From NCBI RefSeq assembly GCF_001590985.1, contig NZ_BCTX01000008.1, positions 1 to 64,000 on the forward strand: a DNA stretch of 64,000 nucleotides. Reading direction: 5' to 3'. Shown here one piece after another: positions 28,001 through 35,496 of this stretch. How positions within the stretch are numbered: the stretch's first letter is position 1; the number at the start of each line of letters is the position of its first letter. This DNA is from Novosphingobium naphthalenivorans NBRC 102051 (lineage in GTDB: Bacteria; Pseudomonadota; Alphaproteobacteria; Sphingomonadales; Sphingomonadaceae). The notes beneath the pieces were generated by a model. That model saw only the letters and a program-made list of their open reading frames with translations. It did no database searches and was not told the DNA's origin. The position numbers and the translations under genes are program-made.

Positions 28001-28232
28001 GCAGAACTTCCTGACGAAGCAGATCGCCAAGCTGCCGATCCGTTTCGAGCTCAATATCAAGGCGCCCTTCTTCAGCCTGTTCGCGCCGCTGCGATCGCTT
28101 TATGATCCGAACTACGTGGTGGACCCGCGGACGCTGGGCCTGATCGATACCGATGGCCGGATCAAGGCGGCGGCGCAGCCCGGCGTGCCGGTTTCCGCCA
28201 TTCAGCCTCCAGTCAGTGAGAAAACTCCATGA
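25002..28232 (+). CDS. ydbH: YdbH-like AsmA-family lipid transport protein
   Basis: 1076 residues. A cytoplasmic N-terminus rich in Arg is followed by one membrane anchor (about 29-49, WLMAAVAVLLIALGLVWGL) and a very long beta-rich periplasmic region, as in AsmA-like bridges. The C-terminal part (NGTLTLEPAHMKIG, VTGLDATTFVRHLDMSNLNASG, FDGELPLIF) matches the YdbH/dicarboxylate-transport family. In E. coli, YdbH works redundantly with TamB and YhdP in moving phospholipids to the outer membrane. The two following genes encode the YnbE and YdbL partners, which supports the call. It overlaps ynbE. The start may be ATG 25002 or 25011. Confidence 0.83.
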   Translation: MERMAQEQDQSSGPDVAADDVSTPPARRVRWRVWLMAAVAVLLIALGLVWGLRKDIADNLIAGQLDSLGLPAHYEIVSIGPSEQVVRNLVIGDPKAPDLTVEEIRVATQLYWGLPGIGRITVVHPRLYGTLHGGKVSFGSLDKVLFSGKGGPFEMPDLDVAIEDGRALIESDYGSIGAKLDGAGPLRGGFAGELAAIAPKLAVEGCTAGQTSLYGKVTIASLKPRFEGPVRLRELACPDAALRLAQAGLQLDVTLDKGLDGAEGKLGLRAGTARYGENRLGASSGTAHVTYRDGALNARYDLAASDLSTPQARFASLSFDGRARSDEGLTRFDIDGDLGGKGIALGSAIDRSIAGVQKTGEGTLLAPLAARVRTALSQETRGSSLTASLIFRRTGEGYSLVVPRGALRGGSGASLLTLSRLQAMFGVQGLPRVTGNFATGGRGLPQISGRMESGTDGRLAMHVTMPAYSAGANSVSLPQLALVQDVRGALRFTGQAELTGDLPGGRADNLIVPVEGLWAANGDLSLWPRCTQVAFRQLQFANLTLDRRSLSVCPAGTGAIVRSRGGAFQIAAGVAGLDLSGRLGETPVTIASGPLGFAMAGAGAGVGPGTVKASTLKVDLGPEAGASHFTISDLEARVGKDVGGTFADADIRLYAVPLDLLKTGGDWHYTDGVLSIDGAHFTLVDRQKVARFNPMIARDATLRLADNVIAAHALIREPQSDREVVRADIVHDLANVTGHADLTVDGLRFDDKLQADTLSTLALGVVSNLEGSVDGTGRIDWNEQGVTSHGRIATAGVDFAAPFGPVKGLSGQVVFTDLLGFVTAPDQTLHLASINPGIEVTDGIMSFEMKPDYFLQINGAKWPFMNGTLTLEPAHMKIGVAETRYYTLKVTGLDATTFVRHLDMSNLNASGVFDGELPLIFDENGGRIEEGHLVSRPPGGNVAYVGELTYKDLSTMGNFAFDMLKSVDFKRMEISLGGTLAGEIITRVSFNGISQGIGAKQNFLTKQIAKLPIRFELNIKAPFFSLFAPLRSLYDPNYVVDPRTLGLIDTDGRIKAAAQPGVPVSAIQPPVSEKTP

Positions 28233-28297
28233 TGCTACGCGAATTGACCGGAGGCGTTCCGGCTGCAACAAACCCGGCTATGAAAGGGCGGGGTGAC

Positions 28298-28522
28298 ATG
28301 ACACTGCAGCAGGAAGGCCAAAGGTCCGGCAGGCGCGCCGTTCGCGCCGCCAGGGTGCTGATGGCTGCGGGAGCGGTCGGAATTCTCGGGGGCTGCGTGA
28401 ACGTTTCGGCGCCCGACAAGCCGATCGTGATCGAGCTCAACATCAACATCCGGCAGGAAGTGGTTTATCGCCTTGACGCGCAAGCGGCCAAGACGATCGA
28501 GGAGAACAAGGACATTTTCTGA
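28298..28522 (+). CDS. ynbE: YnbE-like outer-membrane lipoprotein
   Basis: 74 residues from ATG 28298, which has a GGCGGGG ribosome-binding site; an in-frame ATG at 28229 that overlaps the ydbH stop would add 23 residues. There is a lipoprotein signal with lipobox GILGGC (Cys33), then VNVSAPDKPIVIELNINIRQEV, the YnbE family core. In E. coli, YnbE docks to the C-terminus of YdbH and links it to the outer membrane. The stop overlaps the ydbL start (TGATG), so the trio is co-translated. Confidence 0.8.
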   Translation: MTLQQEGQRSGRRAVRAARVLMAAGAVGILGGCVNVSAPDKPIVIELNINIRQEVVYRLDAQAAKTIEENKDIF

Positions 28523-28923
28523 TGACCAGGTTGTCTATCAAGAGTTTCAAGGCCGCCGGTATGGCCGTTGCCGCCGCGCTGCTCGCAACCGGGGCTGTCG
28601 CGGTTCATGCGGACGGGCGCAGCCCCGAATATTCCGCTGCCCGCGCTGCCGGGCAGGTGGGTGAGCAGCAGGATGGCTATCTCGGCGTTGTCGGCAGCCA
28701 GCCGCAGGCCATTGTCGCCATGGTGCGCGATCTCAACAACAAGCGCCGTGCGGTTTACACTGAAGGCGCAGCCGCCTCGAAGAGTACGGTGCAGGAATAT
28801 GCGACGGCTACTGCCTGCCGCCTGCTGGCGGACACCAAGCCGGGGGAAAAGTATCAGGCACCCGATGGCTCCTGGCAGGTCCGTGGCGCTTCGCTGCCGC
28901 CGCGTCCCGCTGGCTGCAAGTAA
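28522..28923 (+). CDS. ydbL: YdbL-like periplasmic protein (DUF1318)
   Basis: 133 residues with a signal peptide (about 1-30, MAVAAALLATGAVAVHA) and the DUF1318 core: AARAAGQVGEQQDGYLG, VRDLNNKRRAVYTEGA and ATACRLLADTKPGEKYQ. In enterobacteria YdbL is thought to keep YnbE from forming improper multimers. It is the last gene of ydbH-ynbE-ydbL and is followed by a strong terminator at 28965-29003. Confidence 0.82.
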   Translation: MTRLSIKSFKAAGMAVAAALLATGAVAVHADGRSPEYSAARAAGQVGEQQDGYLGVVGSQPQAIVAMVRDLNNKRRAVYTEGAAASKSTVQEYATATACRLLADTKPGEKYQAPDGSWQVRGASLPPRPAGCK

Positions 28924-28964
28924 GGGCGCTTGGGCGCACCGGCGCAAGCATCGTTTGATTCGGA

Positions 28965-29003
28965 AAAAGGGCCGGGCGGGATATCGCCATCCGGCCCTTT
29001 TTT
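28965..29003 (+). terminator. Rho-independent terminator after ydbL
   Basis: AAAAGGGCCGG and CCGGCCCTTTT form a long stem, followed by a T run. The rest of the interval to 29219 (about 215 bases) holds no gene I can recognise and should carry the atp operon promoter. Confidence 0.8.
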
Positions 29004-29219
29004 GTGCCGTATCGTTGATGCGGTATTGGGGGATGCGAACTCTGCGGTGAGCTCTGCGGCAAGGCGGGCGTGGCCTTCAGGCCGCAGTGCGGCGCTAAGA
29101 GTTGCAGTGCGGCACGAGGCGAGGTTGACTCGTGAAAAGGCGCAACCTAAGGGGGCGGCGCCCTCGGCGGGTAGCCGTTGAACGCGTCAATCGTTCCTGT
29201 GTGACAAGAGGAGCCTGAC

Positions 29220-29540
29220 ATGAACGACGAGCCACCTGCCCGAGACCCTGTTGGCGAGGACGCGCGCATCGACGCGCTCGACGAACGGCTCAAGGCCCTT
29301 CGCGAGCGGGAAGAGAAACGCAACCGGCCGGCAGCGGGCGGGGAAACGGACGAGAATTATCGCGCCGGGAACCGTGTGCTGTCGGAATTGCTGGGGGGTG
29401 TTGCGGGCGGCTTGTTTCTGGGCTGGGTGATCGATCACTTTGCCGGAACGTCGCCCTGGGGTCTGTTGGTGATGTTGTTCGTAGGGATCTTCATCGCCTT
29501 CAGGAACATAATCCGGATTTCGAACCGGCGTCCTGACTAA
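29220..29540 (+). CDS. atpI: ATP synthase accessory protein AtpI
   Basis: 106 residues: a charged helical N-terminus (about 15-40), then two membrane helices (LSELLGGVAGGLFLGWVID and LLVMLFVGIFIAFRNI). This matches alphaproteobacterial AtpI, which assists assembly of the c-ring. It opens the atpI-B-E-F'-F cluster, 53 bases before atpB. Confidence 0.85.
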   Translation: MNDEPPARDPVGEDARIDALDERLKALREREEKRNRPAAGGETDENYRAGNRVLSELLGGVAGGLFLGWVIDHFAGTSPWGLLVMLFVGIFIAFRNIIRISNRRPD

Positions 29541-29593
29541 TCCACGGGGGGTGGAAGGGGCGCTGCTGTTCCATAGGCGACAGGGATATTCGC

Positions 29594-30379
29594 GTGGCAG
29601 CCGAAGGCAAGGTCGACCCGATGCACCAGTTCAGCATCCATCCGTTGTTCGGATCGGATAGCTGGAATATCGGTGGTTATAATATCGCGTTCACCAACAG
29701 CACGCTGTGGATGGCAATTGCCGCCCTGCTGCTCTTCGTTTTCGTAGCCGGCGGTGCCAAGCGCCAGCTCATTCCCGGCCGCTGGCAGATGGCGGTGGAA
29801 ACCTTCACCGGCTTCGTCGATGGGATGCTGGCCGCCAATGTCGGCCCCAACGGCAAGAAGTATGTGCCCTACATCTTCTCGCTGTTCATGTTCATCCTCT
29901 TCGCGAACTTCCTCGGCTTGCTGCCGCTGGGCGTGATCGGGCTTCATGCCTTCACGTTCACCAGCCACTTCTCGGCTACCGGTGTGCTTTCGATCCTGTC
30001 GTTCTCGATCGTGATCATCGTCGGTTTCGCCAAGCACAAGCTGCACTTCTTCTCGCTCTTCGTGCCGCACGGCACGCCTGCTCTGATGATCCCGGCCATT
30101 TTCGTGGTCGAGCTGATCTCGTTCATGGTGCGTCCGTTCAGCCTTGGCCTGCGACTGTTCGTCGCGATGATGGCCGGCCACGTCCTGCTCGAAGTGCTTT
30201 CCAGCTTCGTTATCAGCTCGGGTAACGCCAGCCTCGGCCTCTTCGCCATTGCCGGTCTGCCCAGCTTCATCCTGATGGTCGGTATCTGCGCTCTCGAGCT
30301 GCTGGTCGCCGGCATCCAGGCCTACGTTTTCGCTCTTCTCACTTGCGTCTATCTCAACGACGCCGAGAACCTTCACTGA
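29594..30379 (+). CDS. atpB: F0 ATP synthase subunit a
   Basis: 261 residues from GTG 29594 (an ATG at 29621 is possible). It begins with HQFSIHPLFG and carries five or six hydrophobic helices. The essential arginine of the proton half-channels is in VRPFSLGLRLFVAMMAGH near residue 186. Subunit a forms the proton path against the c-ring in the inner membrane. The first gene of the core membrane sector, followed by atpE. Confidence 0.95.
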   Translation: MAAEGKVDPMHQFSIHPLFGSDSWNIGGYNIAFTNSTLWMAIAALLLFVFVAGGAKRQLIPGRWQMAVETFTGFVDGMLAANVGPNGKKYVPYIFSLFMFILFANFLGLLPLGVIGLHAFTFTSHFSATGVLSILSFSIVIIVGFAKHKLHFFSLFVPHGTPALMIPAIFVVELISFMVRPFSLGLRLFVAMMAGHVLLEVLSSFVISSGNASLGLFAIAGLPSFILMVGICALELLVAGIQAYVFALLTCVYLNDAENLH

Positions 30380-30419
30380 TTTTACCGTTCAATCGGGTTT
30401 ACCAAAGGGAGTTTTTGAA

Positions 30420-30644
30420 ATGGACGCAGAAGCTGCAAAGCTGCTTGGTGCTGGTTTCGCCGCTATCGGCGCTGGCCTCGCTTCGATCGGCGTGGGCAAC
30501 GTTTTCGCCAAGTTCCTCGAAGGTGCGCTGCGCAACCCGGGTGCTGCTGACGCCCAGCAGGGCCGCCTGTTCATCGGCTTCGCCGGTGCCGAGCTTCTGG
30601 GCCTGCTTTCGTTCGTTATCGCCGCGCTGCTGATCTTCGCCTGA
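30420..30644 (+). CDS. atpE: F0 ATP synthase subunit c
   Basis: 74 residues forming a two-helix hairpin: GAGFAAIGAGLASIGVGN, the polar loop RNPGA, and FIGFAGAELLGLLSF with the proton-binding Glu58. The sodium-binding set of residues is not evident, so proton coupling is expected. Forms the rotating c-ring. Confidence 0.96.
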   Translation: MDAEAAKLLGAGFAAIGAGLASIGVGNVFAKFLEGALRNPGAADAQQGRLFIGFAGAELLGLLSFVIAALLIFA

Positions 30645-30747
30645 TCGCAACGCGCTAACGGCCGCTCCGGCCGCCCGAACCCTTTGGTGGGGCGGCCGGA
30701 TGCAGGTCGTGAGAATTTTTACGGCTACCTCGAGACAGGGCTGACCC

Positions 30748-31242
30748 ATGCCTCAGATCGCACAGCTCGCCGCGACGTATTCCAGCCAGATTTTCTGGCT
30801 GCTGATCTTCTTCGGTTTTACCTTCTTCGTCGTCGGACGGGGCATGGTGCCGAAAGTGATGGAAACGGTTGCGCAGCGTGACAAGCAGATTGCCGACGAC
30901 CTCTTCGCCGCGGAGCGTGCCCGCAAGCAGGCGGACGAGGAAGAGGCTTCCTGGCGTGCGCGTGAAAACGCCAACCGCGCCGAGGCGCAGGCCCTGATCG
31001 CGGATGCGCGCGGCAAGGCTGCCATCGCCACTGCGGACCGCCTCGCCGCGGCGCAGGCCGTCATTGACGGCAAGCTTGCGGACGCCGAAAACCGTATCGC
31101 CGAAGCGTGCCGCTCGGCTGCGGCCGAGATCGAAGACGTCGCCGCGGACGCTGCGCGCGATATCGTCAGCCGCGTTGCCGGCCTTTCGCTCGACGATGCC
31201 GCCGTTCGTTCGGCAGTGAAGGAGAACCTGGTCCATGGCTGA
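30748..31242 (+). CDS. atpF': F0 ATP synthase subunit b' (second stalk subunit)
   Basis: 164 residues: one N-terminal membrane helix (SQIFWLLIFFGFTFFVVG), then a long Ala/Glu/Arg-rich coiled coil. It is the first of two b-type genes, as in alphaproteobacteria and phototrophs, where b and b' form a heterodimeric peripheral stalk. It overlaps the next gene by 8 bases. Confidence 0.9.
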   Translation: MPQIAQLAATYSSQIFWLLIFFGFTFFVVGRGMVPKVMETVAQRDKQIADDLFAAERARKQADEEEASWRARENANRAEAQALIADARGKAAIATADRLAAAQAVIDGKLADAENRIAEACRSAAAEIEDVAADAARDIVSRVAGLSLDDAAVRSAVKENLVHG

Positions 31243-31810
31243 GAGTGTTGCCGTAGAACAGGGCATCGCCCACGAGGGTGCTGAAATGGCCGGTGAGACC
31301 ACTGCCCATGTAGAGCATCACGCCGAACCGGCATTGCTCGGCATTGCGCCGCCGGTGGCCGTTGTCAGCGCGTCGATGATCGTGCTGCTGGCCATCGCGG
31401 TCTGGAAGGGGCTGCCGGGCATGTTGACCCGTGGCCTCGATTCCCAGATCGCCGAGATCAAGGCGCAGCTTGAGGAAGCGAAGACCCTGCGTGCCGAGGC
31501 GGAAGCCCTGCGCAAGGAATACGCTGACAAGATCGCGAACGCCGAAAAGGACGCGGCCGCGATGCTCGAACATGCCCGTCACGAAGCCGAGGCGATCGTC
31601 GCCAAGGCCGAGAAGGACACGGCCGAGGTGATCACCCGCCGCGAAAAGATGGCGCAGGAGAAGATTGCTGCCGCCGAACTCGCTGCCGTCACCGACCTGC
31701 GCAACAAGGCTGCCGTGGCTGCTGCCGCTGCCGCCAAGGGGCTGATTGCCGCCAACCACTCCGCCGATGCGGACAAGGTGCTGGTGGACCAGGCTATCGC
31801 CGGGATCTGA
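31235..31810 (+). CDS. atpF: F0 ATP synthase subunit b
   Basis: 191 residues. An extended His/Glu-rich N-terminus (about 1-38) precedes the membrane helix (PPVAVVSASMIVLLAIAVWKG), then a coiled coil with the b-subunit pattern (LDSQIAEIKAQLEEAKTLR). It pairs with b' to hold the F1 head still. The F1 genes (atpHAGDC) are not in the window. A terminator follows. Confidence 0.9.
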   Translation: MAESVAVEQGIAHEGAEMAGETTAHVEHHAEPALLGIAPPVAVVSASMIVLLAIAVWKGLPGMLTRGLDSQIAEIKAQLEEAKTLRAEAEALRKEYADKIANAEKDAAAMLEHARHEAEAIVAKAEKDTAEVITRREKMAQEKIAAAELAAVTDLRNKAAVAAAAAAKGLIAANHSADADKVLVDQAIAGI

Positions 31811-31842
31811 TTTCCCGCCGCATTGCCGGTCAACGGGATAGA

Positions 31843-31873
31843 AGAGCCTCCGTCGTGTGACGGGGGCTTTTTC
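31843..31873 (+). terminator. Terminator after the atp F0 cluster
   Basis: AGCCTCCGTC and GACGGGGGCT pair with one mismatch around a GTGT loop and are followed by a T-rich run. This separates the F0 genes from the small gene at 31969. Confidence 0.75.
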
Positions 31874-31968
31874 TTTTGCGCCGCTTTTTTTCGTTTTTGA
31901 TTCAGATCTCTGGTTTTGTGCGGGCGAAGGTCTAGGCTCTCGGCATTGCCCATATGGAGAGGTGATGC

Positions 31969-32157
31969 ATGTTCGTGAAGCTGACCAGTGTCGATCGCAC
32001 CCCGACCGTGATTAACGCGTCGCAGGTCACATTCATCTCGCAGATATCGGAAGGCACGCGCATTCGCTTCGGCGAGGGGCGCAGCATCACTGTCGTCGAG
32101 CCGCTTGAGGAAGTGATGAGAAGGCTGGACCGGACCCAGTCGTTCCCGGAGACCTGA
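31969..32157 (+). CDS. Small hypothetical protein, FlbD-like pattern
   Basis: 62 residues with a good ribosome-binding site (GAGAGGTG). The sequence is a beta-strand pattern (FVKLTSVDRTPTVINASQVT, IRFGEGRSITVVEPLEEVMR) resembling the short FlbD-type proteins, which place V-N-x-x-x-I and a strand of V-x-E-x-x-E-E-V. The resemblance is weak and there are no flagellar genes nearby. Function unknown. Confidence 0.6.
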   Translation: MFVKLTSVDRTPTVINASQVTFISQISEGTRIRFGEGRSITVVEPLEEVMRRLDRTQSFPET

Positions 32158-32180
32158 GTTTTCCAAAATTTTCTGACTTT

Positions 32181-32216
32181 CCCGTTCGTGCTTCAACTTC
32201 GCTCGACACGAACGGG
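32181..32216. repeat. REP-like intergenic hairpin
   Basis: CCCGTTCGTG and CACGAACGGG are perfect 10-bp inverted arms around a 16-base loop containing CTTCGCTCGA. Elements with the core TCGAGCGAAGTCGA-CACGAACGG are, from memory, common between genes in Sphingomonadales. It lies between two convergent genes and could also stop transcripts from both sides. Confidence 0.6.
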
Positions 32217-32236
32217 AGGCTGATGGCGGGCTGCCG

Positions 32237-33007
32237 TCAGAAGCTGTCCTTGGCGCTCCTGAGGGCAGCGAATGTTGCGACGGCATCGCCCTCATGGCCG
32301 GGCGGTGCCCAGCGCGCCTGTATCGCCGAATCATCGGCGCGCAGGAAGGGGTTGGTCTTGAGCTCGCGTTCCAGCTTGGCCGGGACCGTGGGCAGGCCTG
32401 CGTCCCGCCATTTGGCAATATCTGCGGCATAGGCGGCCAGATCGGCGTTGTCCGGATCGGCATGAAGCGCGAACCGGAGGTTCGCCTCGGTATATTCATG
32501 CGCGCAGTAGAGCATGGTTTCGGGGGGCAGCGCCTTCAATCGCTTGAGGCTGGCCCAGAACTGCTCCGGCGTGCCTTCGAACATGCGTCCGCAGCCCAGT
32601 GCGAACAGCGAATCTCCGACAAAGGCCATGCTGGAGCCGGGCAAGTGATAGGCGACATGCCCGAGCGTGTGCCCGCCGGCGTCGATGACTGTGCCTTTCC
32701 GGTCGCCGATCGCGACAGTGTCGCCCTGCTTCACCAGACGGTCGGCCCCGGCGATCCTGGCTGCGTCACCGGCGGGTACGGTGATCCGGCAGCCGGTGAC
32801 GGCCTTGATCGCCTCGTTGCCGCCCGCGTGATCCGGGTGCCAGTGGGTGTTCCAGATCTGGGTGATCTGCCAGCCCTTGCGCCCTGCCTGCCGCAGGTAT
32901 TCGTCGGCATCGGGCGTATCGATGCAGACGGTCTCCTCGCTCACCGGATCGTGGAGCAGGTAGCCGTAGTTGTCGGATAGGCAGGGAAACTGGTGGACTT
33001 CGAGCAT
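32237..33007 (-). CDS. gloB: Hydroxyacylglutathione hydrolase (glyoxalase II)
   Basis: 256 residues of the metallo-beta-lactamase fold. The zinc motif T-H-W-H-P-D-H is at 54-60 (H55, H57, D59, H60); further ligands are in GHTLGHVAYHL and in YCAHEYTEANLRFA, the family substrate-binding run. It hydrolyses S-lactoylglutathione to lactate and glutathione, the second step of methylglyoxal detoxification. Length is typical. It is transcribed alone. Confidence 0.94.
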   Translation of the reverse strand: MLEVHQFPCLSDNYGYLLHDPVSEETVCIDTPDADEYLRQAGRKGWQITQIWNTHWHPDHAGGNEAIKAVTGCRITVPAGDAARIAGADRLVKQGDTVAIGDRKGTVIDAGGHTLGHVAYHLPGSSMAFVGDSLFALGCGRMFEGTPEQFWASLKRLKALPPETMLYCAHEYTEANLRFALHADPDNADLAAYAADIAKWRDAGLPTVPAKLERELKTNPFLRADDSAIQARWAPPGHEGDAVATFAALRSAKDSF

Positions 33008-33079
33008 GGAGTGTCTCCTTGCCCGCTAATCTAGCGTTTGCAAGGCAAAGCAAAAGCCTTCGTGCCACCTGCTGCGTGT

Positions 33080-33466
33080 TCAGCTGGCTTTCTTGCCAAC
33101 GCGCGATGAAGCTAACAGGCTGATGGATAACATGAAGAAAGGAAATGCATCATGTGCTGCGAAGTTGTCATGCTTCCAGCGCCAAAAGCCCGAGAGGATC
33201 ATGCCAACATAGCTCGATAACAGGAGCCACCGCTCTAGCTTGGGATGGATGGAAATGAGAGCAATATGGTCGCTATCGCTGTTAAGTGCGTAGAGAGCTA
33301 TCGCTGTTGCGACGCTCAATCCCACCAGCAAGATTACCCAATATATCGCTGAAGGCAGAACTGGCGCCGCGAGGCCACCAATGAAGGAAAGGACGGCTGT
33401 TTCGAGCCTTAAGCGGAGCGGCAAGCTCAAGATCGGTCGCTCGCTGTAGAGTTGAGGCTCGGGCAT
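33080..33466 (-). CDS. Orphan small membrane protein downstream of rpsA
   Basis: 128 residues from ATG 33466 (upstream in-frame codons run through the rpsA terminator and are rejected). Four hydrophobic segments are visible (AVLSFIGGLAAPVLPSAIYWVILLV split, TAIALYAL, LLLSSYVGMILSGFW, FPFFMLSISLLA). I do not recognise a family. The gene looks AT-richer than its neighbours and is separated from rpsA by a terminator, which suggests recent acquisition. Function unknown. Confidence 0.6.
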   Translation of the reverse strand: MPEPQLYSERPILSLPLRLRLETAVLSFIGGLAAPVLPSAIYWVILLVGLSVATAIALYALNSDSDHIALISIHPKLERWLLLSSYVGMILSGFWRWKHDNFAAHDAFPFFMLSISLLASSRVGKKAS

Positions 33467-33493
33467 GTGCCGGAATTTATACCATCGATATAC

Positions 33494-33530
33494 AAAGCAA
33501 AAGCCCGCCCGGATTGCTCCGGACGGGCCT
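33494..33530 (-). terminator. Rho-independent terminator after rpsA
   Basis: On the minus strand GCCCGTCCGG pairs with CCGGGCGGGC around a 6-base loop, followed by TTTTGCTTT. It sits about 40 bases after the rpsA stop. Confidence 0.8.
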
Positions 33531-33567
33531 TTGGTGATTTCGGTGTCCTGGAAGGGAGGCCTCAAGA

Positions 33568-35277
33568 TCAACGGTTCTTGAGCGCCTCGCCGAGGATGTC
33601 GCCGAGCGACGCACCCGAGTCGGACGAACCGTACTGTTCCACGGCTTCCTTCTCTTCGGCCAGCTGGCGGGCCTTGACCGAGAAGTTCGGCTTCTTCGAA
33701 CGATCGAAGCCAGTGACCATGGCGTCGAGCTTCTGGCCGACCTGGAAGCGGTCCGGACGCTGCTCGTCGCGGTCGCGGCCGAGGTCCGAGCGCTTGATGA
33801 AGCCAGTGGCGCCATCGTCGCCAGCCTGGACTTCGAGGCCGCCGTCGCGGACTTCGAGAACGGTGACGGTGACGACTTCACCGCGGCGCAGCGAGCCGCT
33901 GGCTGCAGCAACGCCGCCGGCAGCCGGGGCGCCGCGCTCAAGCTGCTTCATGCCGAGGCTGATGCGTTCCTTCTCGACATCGACGTCGAGAACCACGGCC
34001 GAGACCATCTCGCCCTTGCGGTGCAGGGCCAGCGCGTCTTCGCCCGAGATGCCCCAAGCGATGTCCGACATGTGGACCATGCCGTCGACGTCGCCGTCGA
34101 GGCCGATGAACAGGCCGAATTCGGTCGCGTTCTTGACTTCGCCTTCCACGGTCGAGCCGACCGGGTGCTTCTCGGCGAAAGCTTCCCACGGGTTCTGCTG
34201 GGCCTGCTTGAGGCCGAGCGAGATGCGGCGCTTGTCGGAGTCGACTTCCAGCACCATGACTTCGACTTCCTGCGAGGTCGAAACGATCTTGCCCGGGTGG
34301 ACGTTCTTCTTGGTCCAGGACATTTCGGACACGTGGACGAGGCCCTCGATGCCCGGCTCCAGCTCCACGAAGGCGCCGTATTCGGTGATGTTGGTGACCG
34401 TACCGGTGAGCTTGGCGCCGACCGGGTACTTGACCGCTGCGCCTTCCCAGGGATCGCTCTCAAGCTGCTTCATGCCCAGCGAGATGCGCTGCGTGTCCTG
34501 GTTGATGCGGATGATCTGGACAGTGACGGTGTCGCCGATGTTGATCACTTCGCTCGGGTGGTTGACGCGCTTGTAGCTCATGTCGGTGACATGGAGCAGG
34601 CCGTCGATGCCGCCGAGGTCAACGAACGCACCGTAGTCGGTGATGTTCTTGACAACGCCGTCGATCACCTGGCCTTCGCTCAGCTTGTCGATCAGCTCGC
34701 TGCGCTGCTCGGCGCGGGTCTCTTCGAGAACGGCGCGGCGCGACACGACGATGTTGCCGCGGCGGCGGTCCATCTTGAGGATCTGGAAGGGCTGCGGCAC
34801 GTCCATCAGCGGAGCGACGTCGCGCACCGGACGGATGTCGACCTGCGAGCCGGGCAGGAAGGCCACGGCGCCGTCGAGGTCGACCGTGAAGCCGCCCTTG
34901 ACGCGGCCGAAGATCACGCCTTCGACGCGCTTGCCTTCGCCGAATTCGCTTTCGAGCTTGTCCCACGCGGCTTCGCGGCGAGCGCGGTCGCGCGACAGCA
35001 TGGCTTCGCCGTCGGCGTTCTCGACGCGGTCGACATAGACTTCGACTTCGTCGCCGACCTTGAGGCCGTGCTCGGCGCCTTCACCGCGCGCGAATTCGCG
35101 CAGCGGCACGCGGCCTTCGCTCTTGAGGCCTACGTCGATGACGGCCTTGTCGTTTTCGATAGCGGTGATGGTGCCCTTGACGACGCGGCCTTCGAAGCCG
35201 TCATCGGCGACGCCGCCGAGCTGTTCGTCAAGCATTTTCGCGAAATCATCGCGAGTCGGATTGGCAGTAGATGCCAT
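33568..35277 (-). CDS. rpsA: 30S ribosomal protein S1
   Basis: 569 residues with six S1 RNA-binding repeats; the last four are clear (VVKNITDYGAFVDLGGIDG, VTNITEYGAFVELEPGIEG, VKNATEFGLFIGLDGDVDG, VTVLEVRDGGLEVQAGDDG). S1 brings mRNA to the 30S subunit. It lies downstream of cmk, the usual bacterial order, but with a cytochrome gene in between. The 5' region 35278-35470 has no gene; a long leader is likely, where S1 commonly autoregulates. Confidence 0.96.
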   Translation of the reverse strand: MASTANPTRDDFAKMLDEQLGGVADDGFEGRVVKGTITAIENDKAVIDVGLKSEGRVPLREFARGEGAEHGLKVGDEVEVYVDRVENADGEAMLSRDRARREAAWDKLESEFGEGKRVEGVIFGRVKGGFTVDLDGAVAFLPGSQVDIRPVRDVAPLMDVPQPFQILKMDRRRGNIVVSRRAVLEETRAEQRSELIDKLSEGQVIDGVVKNITDYGAFVDLGGIDGLLHVTDMSYKRVNHPSEVINIGDTVTVQIIRINQDTQRISLGMKQLESDPWEGAAVKYPVGAKLTGTVTNITEYGAFVELEPGIEGLVHVSEMSWTKKNVHPGKIVSTSQEVEVMVLEVDSDKRRISLGLKQAQQNPWEAFAEKHPVGSTVEGEVKNATEFGLFIGLDGDVDGMVHMSDIAWGISGEDALALHRKGEMVSAVVLDVDVEKERISLGMKQLERGAPAAGGVAAASGSLRRGEVVTVTVLEVRDGGLEVQAGDDGATGFIKRSDLGRDRDEQRPDRFQVGQKLDAMVTGFDRSKKPNFSVKARQLAEEKEAVEQYGSSDSGASLGDILGEALKNR

Positions 35278-35471
35278 TAACAGGTTCCTTCAAAACGATT
35301 TTTCCGGCCAGGCGGTTGGTTCCGCCGGTCTTTCCTCCGCCATCCGCACTATTGCATCGGCGGGCCAAAAGGGCCGAACTGCCACGGGCGCCGGATACGC
35401 ACCGCAGCGTCCATCAGGCCGCAAGGGCCGTCTGGACCGGCGCGCCCTACGCGCGTGATGGGCGAAATGCA

Positions 35472-35495
35472 AGGAAAATGGCGGCCTTTGGCCGA
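35472..35495 (-). terminator. Weak terminator after the cytochrome gene
   Basis: On the minus strand CGGCC-AAA-GGCCG is followed by an ATTTTCC run. The stem is only five pairs. It would partly separate the aroA-cmk-cytochrome transcript from rpsA. Confidence 0.35.
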
Positions 35496-35496
35496 A

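Noticed and set aside
26577..28271. 564-residue minus-strand frame opposite ydbH
   Set aside because: Shadow frame; ydbH is supported by its ynbE and ydbL partners.
34021..35280. 419-residue plus-strand frame opposite rpsA
   Set aside because: Antisense shadow of S1 repeats; repetitive Asp/Val/Ala pattern only.
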